From Glycomyces sambucus (GTDB lineage: Bacteria > Actinomycetota > Actinomycetes > Mycobacteriales > Micromonosporaceae): DNA of 64,000 bases. Within the stretch, counting starts at the first letter, position 1, and every line of letters starts with the position of its first letter. The notes below the pieces were generated by a model. That model was not told where the DNA came from. It did not search any database and worked only from the letters and a program-made list of their open reading frames with translations. The stretch covers positions 124,001 to 188,000 of the forward strand of contig NZ_FNGF01000003.1 in NCBI RefSeq assembly GCF_900102815.1, in the 5' to 3' direction. Shown piece by piece: positions 60,072-64,000 of the stretch. Made by a program: the position numbers and the translations under genes.

Positions 60072-60404
60072 TCAGGCGGCGCGGTCGCCGCCGCCGGCGT
60101 GGCGGCGCTCCGCTGCCAGGCGCTCGACCTCGAACGCGGCCAGGATGCGCCGGTAGGTGACCTCGGCCCGCTCGGCGGAGGCGCGGGCTTCGAGGCGGGC
60201 CTGGCGGGCCTCGTTCCACGCCAGCGCGAGCCCGGCGAGGGTGACCAGGCTCATCAGGAATGACGCGGCCCACACGAGCCGGGTGGTGCCGAGGAGGGCG
60301 AGGGCGGTGAGGCCGGCGGCGGCGAGGATCGCGGCGGCGACGGCGAGGCGGGCGGGCGCGGGGCGGCCGAGCCGCCGGTACACGGCTTTGAGCAGTCGTT
60401 TCAT
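60072..60404 (-). CDS. Small two-helix membrane protein coupled to a glycosyltransferase
   Basis: A 110-residue protein whose ATG overlaps the stop of the upstream glycosyltransferase (ATGA). It has two hydrophobic helices (about 18-40 and 43-64), then a Glu/Arg/Ala-rich helical segment (ARQARLEARASAERAEVTYR) that could form a coiled coil. No family recognised. It may anchor or organise the adjacent glycosyltransferase at the membrane. Confidence 0.62.
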   Translation of the reverse strand: MKRLLKAVYRRLGRPAPARLAVAAAILAAAGLTALALLGTTRLVWAASFLMSLVTLAGLALAWNEARQARLEARASAERAEVTYRRILAAFEVERLAAERRHAGGGDRAA

Positions 60405-62899
60405 CGGAGCACTCCCGGTCGGGCGGCGGTGTGGTCGAGGTCGCGGTCGGCGAGCAGTCCGGCCGCGAGTTCCCGGTAGGAGTCGTGGCTGAACCGCTCG
60501 CGCACCCGCCGCTGGGCGAGGGCGCTGCGGGCGAGGAACCGCTCGGGGTCGGCGTACAGGCCGTCCACCAATGGGACCACTTCGGCGGGCTCGCAGTACA
60601 GGGCCGCGTCGCCGAAGACCGGCGCGAACCGCGGGGGGAGGACGGTGACGCACCCGGCGGCGAGGGCCTCCAGGACGGCGCGGCCGAACGCCTCGTACTG
60701 CATCGGGTGGGGGAAGTAGATCCAGAAGTCGAGCTGGTACAGGAACGAGTCGACGTCGGTCTCGTCGAAGCCGTAGCAGGTCCACTCGGAGGGCACGGGC
60801 TCGCCGGTGATCGCGGCGACGGCCTTGACGCCGCCCATGATCCGCACGTCCCAGCGGCCGTCCCCGGGGTAGACGAGGGGGAGGTCGGCGGCGGCGGGCC
60901 ACTTGGTGCGGTCGTCGCGGGAGTGGCGGCCGACGACGGGGAGCGTGGAGCGGAACCCGGTGCGGGCGGGGTGGATGCCGGCGGTGTCGAGGATGCCGGG
61001 CATGTCGAAGTCGGCGAGGCGGCCCGCGGTGAGCCCGGCCAGGGCCTCGCGGACCTGCGGGCCCTGCGGGACCCACAGGGGTTCGACGCCGAACATGTCG
61101 ACGGCGTTGGCGTGGCAGCCGTCGGGGTCGTAGCGGACGTCGGTGCCGTCGCGCTCGGCCGGGGCCTGGTTGGCGAGGACCACCATCCGCTCGGGGCGCA
61201 CGGACGATCGCTCGCCGGACCGGAACTGGAGGATCGGCGGGTAGCGCAGGACCAGGAGCCCGCACTCGACGTCGTCGGTGGGCAGGACCTGGTCGACGTA
61301 GCCGTCGTTGACCATGCGCTGCACCGGTTCGCACATGGGCCGGTCCTCGGTGGTCATGTGCCGCCACGACTCCAGGTGCATGACGGCGACGCTCCGGCCG
61401 TCCTCGCGGAGGGCCCGGATCTCCTCGATCGCGGACTTCTGGGGGCCGCCGAAGGGCCGCCAGTCGAGGCAGAACACGGCGTCGAAGCGGCGGCGGCGCT
61501 GGTCGGCGCGGGCGACGGCCGCGTGGTAGGGGGCCCAGAAGGGGCGCCGGACGGGCCGGCGGGGCAGGTACGGGTCGGCCTCGCCCGCGGCGATCTGCCG
61601 GTGCCACAGCGGGTACGAGGACTGGTAGGCGCGGCGGGACGGGTGCTTCCAGCCGGGCCCGAACTCCTCGCGCGACAGCGACCCGGGGGCCTGGCGCATG
61701 AGCGTGTCCGCCGCGTCCAGGCGCCGCACCGCGGCCGCACCGTAGGCGGCGGTGAAGCGGTGCAGGAGTTCGGTGTCGGCGCCCTTGCGGATCTCGTCGT
61801 AGAACCCGAGCCGGTCGAGTGCGCTGCGGCGGAACGTCATCGACGCGGTGGAGGCGGTGGTGAGGACCCGGCCGGGCCGGGTGGCGACGAGGTCCTCGGT
61901 GAACAGGAACGCCTCGCCGTACGTCAGCTGGAGCGCGGGGTCGGCCAGGAGTGGGGCGACCGAGCGGGCGAGGCGGCCGGGCGCGGCCCAGTCGTCGGCG
62001 TCCAGGCCGGTCACGAATTCGCCGGTGAGGGCCTCGAACGCGGTGTTGCGGGCCGCGAACGTGCCGCCGTTGGCGTCCTTGCGGATGACGCGGACGCGCG
62101 GGTCGAGCGCGGCGGCCGCGGCGAGGACCGCGTCGTACCCGGGCCCGGAGGCGTCGTCGACGACCAGGAGCTCCAGGTTCGCCCACGTGCCCGACAGGAT
62201 CGACCGGGCGGCGGTGAGCAGGGCCCGGTCGGGCCGGTACGCGGTCATGACGACCGAGACCTTCGGCCCGTCGACGCTCGCGGGCGCGGCGTCGGCGCCG
62301 AGCCGGTCGAACCACGGCGGTGCACCGTCGGCATCGGCCTCGGCATCGAGGTCGACCCGCAGTTCCGGGTGCCCGCACAGGGCGCCGAGCCGGGCGACCC
62401 ACGCCTGCGCGTCGCCGCCCGCGTCCGGGTGCTCCAGGTCCGCGAGCAGCGCGTCCCGCTCCGGTTCGGGCAGGTGCTTGTAGCGGCGCAGCAGCCGCCG
62501 GACCCGGTCGGCGTCGCCCGCGGCGAACGCGAGCTGCGCGTGCACCGCCGCGTCGCGGGCCGCGACCCGCTTCGGGCCGCCCAGCTCCAGCGCGAGGTCG
62601 TAGAGCGCCAGCGCGTCCCGCCGGTCCTCCGCGGTCCCGAACTGGAGGCCGACCACGCGGGCGAGGTCGCACAGCGCCTCGGGGTCCGCGTCGACGCGCC
62701 GCCCCTCCCGCGCCGCCGCCAGCAGCTCCGGGAGCGTCAGGTCGCGGGTCGCGGCGGCCGCGAGCAGGTACCGGCCGCCCGGGGAGCGGGTCCGCAGGGC
62801 GGTCGAGGCGAGCGAGCCCCGCCGGCGGGCCTTCGACTGCGCCAGTTGGTCGTCGATCAGGCGGGCCGGGTAGCGCGAGCCCTCGTCAGCTGGGGTCAT
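60401..62899 (-). CDS. Multidomain glycosyltransferase: helical N-terminus, GT2 and GT4-like C-terminus
   Basis: An 832-residue protein. Residues 1 to about 200 are helical with possible TPR-like repeats. Residues 210-420 are a GT2 domain (KVSVVMTAYRPDRALLTAAR, with GLDADDWAAP for metal/UDP binding). The C-terminal half looks like a GT-B fold with IYFPHPMQYEAFGRAVLEAL and AALYCEPAEV, the GT4 donor-site pattern. A bifunctional enzyme adding two successive sugars is plausible. The start at 62899 has only a weak ribosome binding site. It is divergent from the GT2 gene at 63063 and overlaps the small membrane gene by four bases. Confidence 0.78.
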   Translation of the reverse strand: MTPADEGSRYPARLIDDQLAQSKARRRGSLASTALRTRSPGGRYLLAAAATRDLTLPELLAAAREGRRVDADPEALCDLARVVGLQFGTAEDRRDALALYDLALELGGPKRVAARDAAVHAQLAFAAGDADRVRRLLRRYKHLPEPERDALLADLEHPDAGGDAQAWVARLGALCGHPELRVDLDAEADADGAPPWFDRLGADAAPASVDGPKVSVVMTAYRPDRALLTAARSILSGTWANLELLVVDDASGPGYDAVLAAAAALDPRVRVIRKDANGGTFAARNTAFEALTGEFVTGLDADDWAAPGRLARSVAPLLADPALQLTYGEAFLFTEDLVATRPGRVLTTASTASMTFRRSALDRLGFYDEIRKGADTELLHRFTAAYGAAAVRRLDAADTLMRQAPGSLSREEFGPGWKHPSRRAYQSSYPLWHRQIAAGEADPYLPRRPVRRPFWAPYHAAVARADQRRRRFDAVFCLDWRPFGGPQKSAIEEIRALREDGRSVAVMHLESWRHMTTEDRPMCEPVQRMVNDGYVDQVLPTDDVECGLLVLRYPPILQFRSGERSSVRPERMVVLANQAPAERDGTDVRYDPDGCHANAVDMFGVEPLWVPQGPQVREALAGLTAGRLADFDMPGILDTAGIHPARTGFRSTLPVVGRHSRDDRTKWPAAADLPLVYPGDGRWDVRIMGGVKAVAAITGEPVPSEWTCYGFDETDVDSFLYQLDFWIYFPHPMQYEAFGRAVLEALAAGCVTVLPPRFAPVFGDAALYCEPAEVVPLVDGLYADPERFLARSALAQRRVRERFSHDSYRELAAGLLADRDLDHTAARPGVLR

Positions 62900-63062
62900 C
62901 TCGTCCGTTCATCTCTGCGTCGCATTCAGCCAAGATCCTCGCGTGCCCAGTGGCTCGGAAGTTGAATTGAAAGCGAACGGACGCCCTCACCTGCGTAAAC
63001 AGATGTTGAACTGGGAAGCCGGTCGATGTCCGCCGCCGCTCCCGGGATATCGTGGGCGCGAA

Positions 63063-64000
63063 ATGAGCGACTCACCGAAACGCCCGCGCATCGTCCGCAA
63101 CGACTATAGAGCCCTCCACCCGCCGCAGGCGGCAGCGTGGAAGCCGAGTCTCGCGGTGAGCGTCGTCATCCCAGCCTACGGCGCCCAGGAGAAGCTGGAC
63201 CTCACGCTGGCCGCCCTCGCGGCCCAGACGTACCCGGCCGACCTCATGGAGGTCGTCGTCGTCGACGACAACTCCGCGCCGCCCCTGCGCCTGCCCGGGC
63301 TCCGGCCCGAGCACACCCGGCTCGTCACCACCACGCCCGACTCGTGGGGGTCCGCGCACGGCGTCAACACCGGCGTCGCCCACGCCGACGGCCAGGTGAT
63401 CCTGCGCCTCGACTCCGACATGGTCGCCTACCGCGACCACGTCGAGGCCCAGATGCGCTGGCACCACGCCGCCGACTACCTCGCCGTCCTGGGCCACAAG
63501 CGGTTCACCGCGTGGGAGCCCGGCCGCCTCACCCCCGAGCAGGTCCACGAGAAGGTCCTCGTCGGGGAGGGCGAGGCGCTGTTCGCGGTCGAGGACTCGA
63601 CCGCGCACTGGATCGAGAAGGTCATCGCCGACACCGACGGACTCACCGCCCACCACCCCACGAACTACCGGGTGTTCATCGGCGCCACCGGGTCCCTCCA
63701 CCGCGACTTCTTCAAGACCGCCGGGGGCCTCGACACCGACCTGCGCCTGGGCAGCGACACCGAGTTCGCGTACCGGCTCTCCCAGGCCGGCGCCGTCTTC
63801 GTCCCCGAGACCACCTCCTCCGCCTGGCACCTCGGCATCCCGCAGATGCAGGAGAAGGAGGAGGAGGGCCGCCGCCAGCGCGTCCCCTACATCGCCCAGC
63901 GCGTCCCCCTCCACGGCTGGCGCCGCACCGCCGCGCCCCGCGCCTGGCGGGTCCCCCTGGTGGACATGGTCGTCGACATCACCGGCGCCAACGTGTCCGA
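63063..64000 (+). CDS. GT2-family glycosyltransferase, 3'-truncated by window end
   Basis: The frame is open from the ATG at 63063 to the window edge, giving about 312 residues. The GT2 domain begins AVSVVIPAYGAQEKLDLTLA, with VVVVDDNSAPP and the metal-binding LRLDSDMVAYRDHVE. TGSLHRDFFKTAGG and LRLGSDTEFAYRL continue the usual fold. The donor and acceptor are unknown. It lies beside the 832-residue transferase on the opposite strand, and TATCGT eleven to sixteen bases before the ATG (63048-63053) is a possible -10 with a very short leader. Confidence 0.85.
   Translation, partial: MSDSPKRPRIVRNDYRALHPPQAAAWKPSLAVSVVIPAYGAQEKLDLTLAALAAQTYPADLMEVVVVDDNSAPPLRLPGLRPEHTRLVTTTPDSWGSAHGVNTGVAHADGQVILRLDSDMVAYRDHVEAQMRWHHAADYLAVLGHKRFTAWEPGRLTPEQVHEKVLVGEGEALFAVEDSTAHWIEKVIADTDGLTAHHPTNYRVFIGATGSLHRDFFKTAGGLDTDLRLGSDTEFAYRLSQAGAVFVPETTSSAWHLGIPQMQEKEEEGRRQRVPYIAQRVPLHGWRRTAAPRAWRVPLVDMVVDITGANVS

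Overview
The window is very GC-rich chromosomal DNA with dense, often overlapping genes (ATGA and GTGA junctions) and many GTG starts. It comes from an actinomycete. Gene order supports this: the stretch topA - hppA - anti-sigma-like ATPase - bldG - DEAD/DEAH helicase matches the well-known Streptomyces order, and the bS22 (33 aa) plus excisionase-like HTH pair is a conserved actinobacterial signature. A Glycomyces-type organism is possible, but the sequence alone does not fix the genus. No tRNA, rRNA, CRISPR array, transposase or prophage gene was seen.

Layout. 1-6.2 kb: end of the nuo operon (nuoN, 5'-truncated), htpX with a 23-bp tandem repeat at its stop codon, a DUF2516-like membrane protein, bS22, an HTH regulator, a membrane-anchored HExxH peptidase and proline dehydrogenase. 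6.3-36.2 kb: a large cell-surface glycopolymer locus. It holds eight GT4-type glycosyltransferases (one inside a two-domain protein), two small proteins resembling the N-terminal half of a GT-B enzyme, galE, and all five enzymes expected for UDP-GlcNAc to UDP-2,3-diacetamido-2,3-dideoxy-mannuronate (WbpA/B/E/D/I types). It also holds a Stealth phosphotransferase, two tandem TagF-like proteins with membrane N-termini, a LicC-like and an IspD/TarI-like cytidylyltransferase, and a sugar isomerase-like TIM barrel. 36.4-45.3 kb: housekeeping genes topA, hppA, anti-sigma-like ATPase, bldG and helicase. 45.3-56.5 kb: mixed metabolism (nitrobindin, HAD phosphatase, DUF3263, APC permease, PAP2, mdh, TauE/SafE, acyl-CoA dehydrogenase, UDP-glucose dehydrogenase, ubiX, polysaccharide deacetylase). 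56.5-64 kb: a second surface-polymer block with a Gly/Asp-rich secreted protein, a nucleotidyltransferase/CDP-alcohol phosphotransferase fusion, a TagH/Wzt-type ABC ATPase, a multidomain glycosyltransferase and a GT2 enzyme cut by the window end.

How it fits together (inference): the 6-36 kb genes supply an unusual aminouronic-acid nucleotide sugar, assemble repeat units with GT4 enzymes, and add phosphodiester-linked units through the Stealth and TagF-like proteins fed by CDP-activated precursors. The product would be a teichuronic/teichoic-acid-like wall polymer or capsule. The 57-64 kb block carries an export ATPase of the right class, but its permease is not in the window. Transcription units are bounded by strong GC-rich hairpins, several of them bidirectional between convergent genes.
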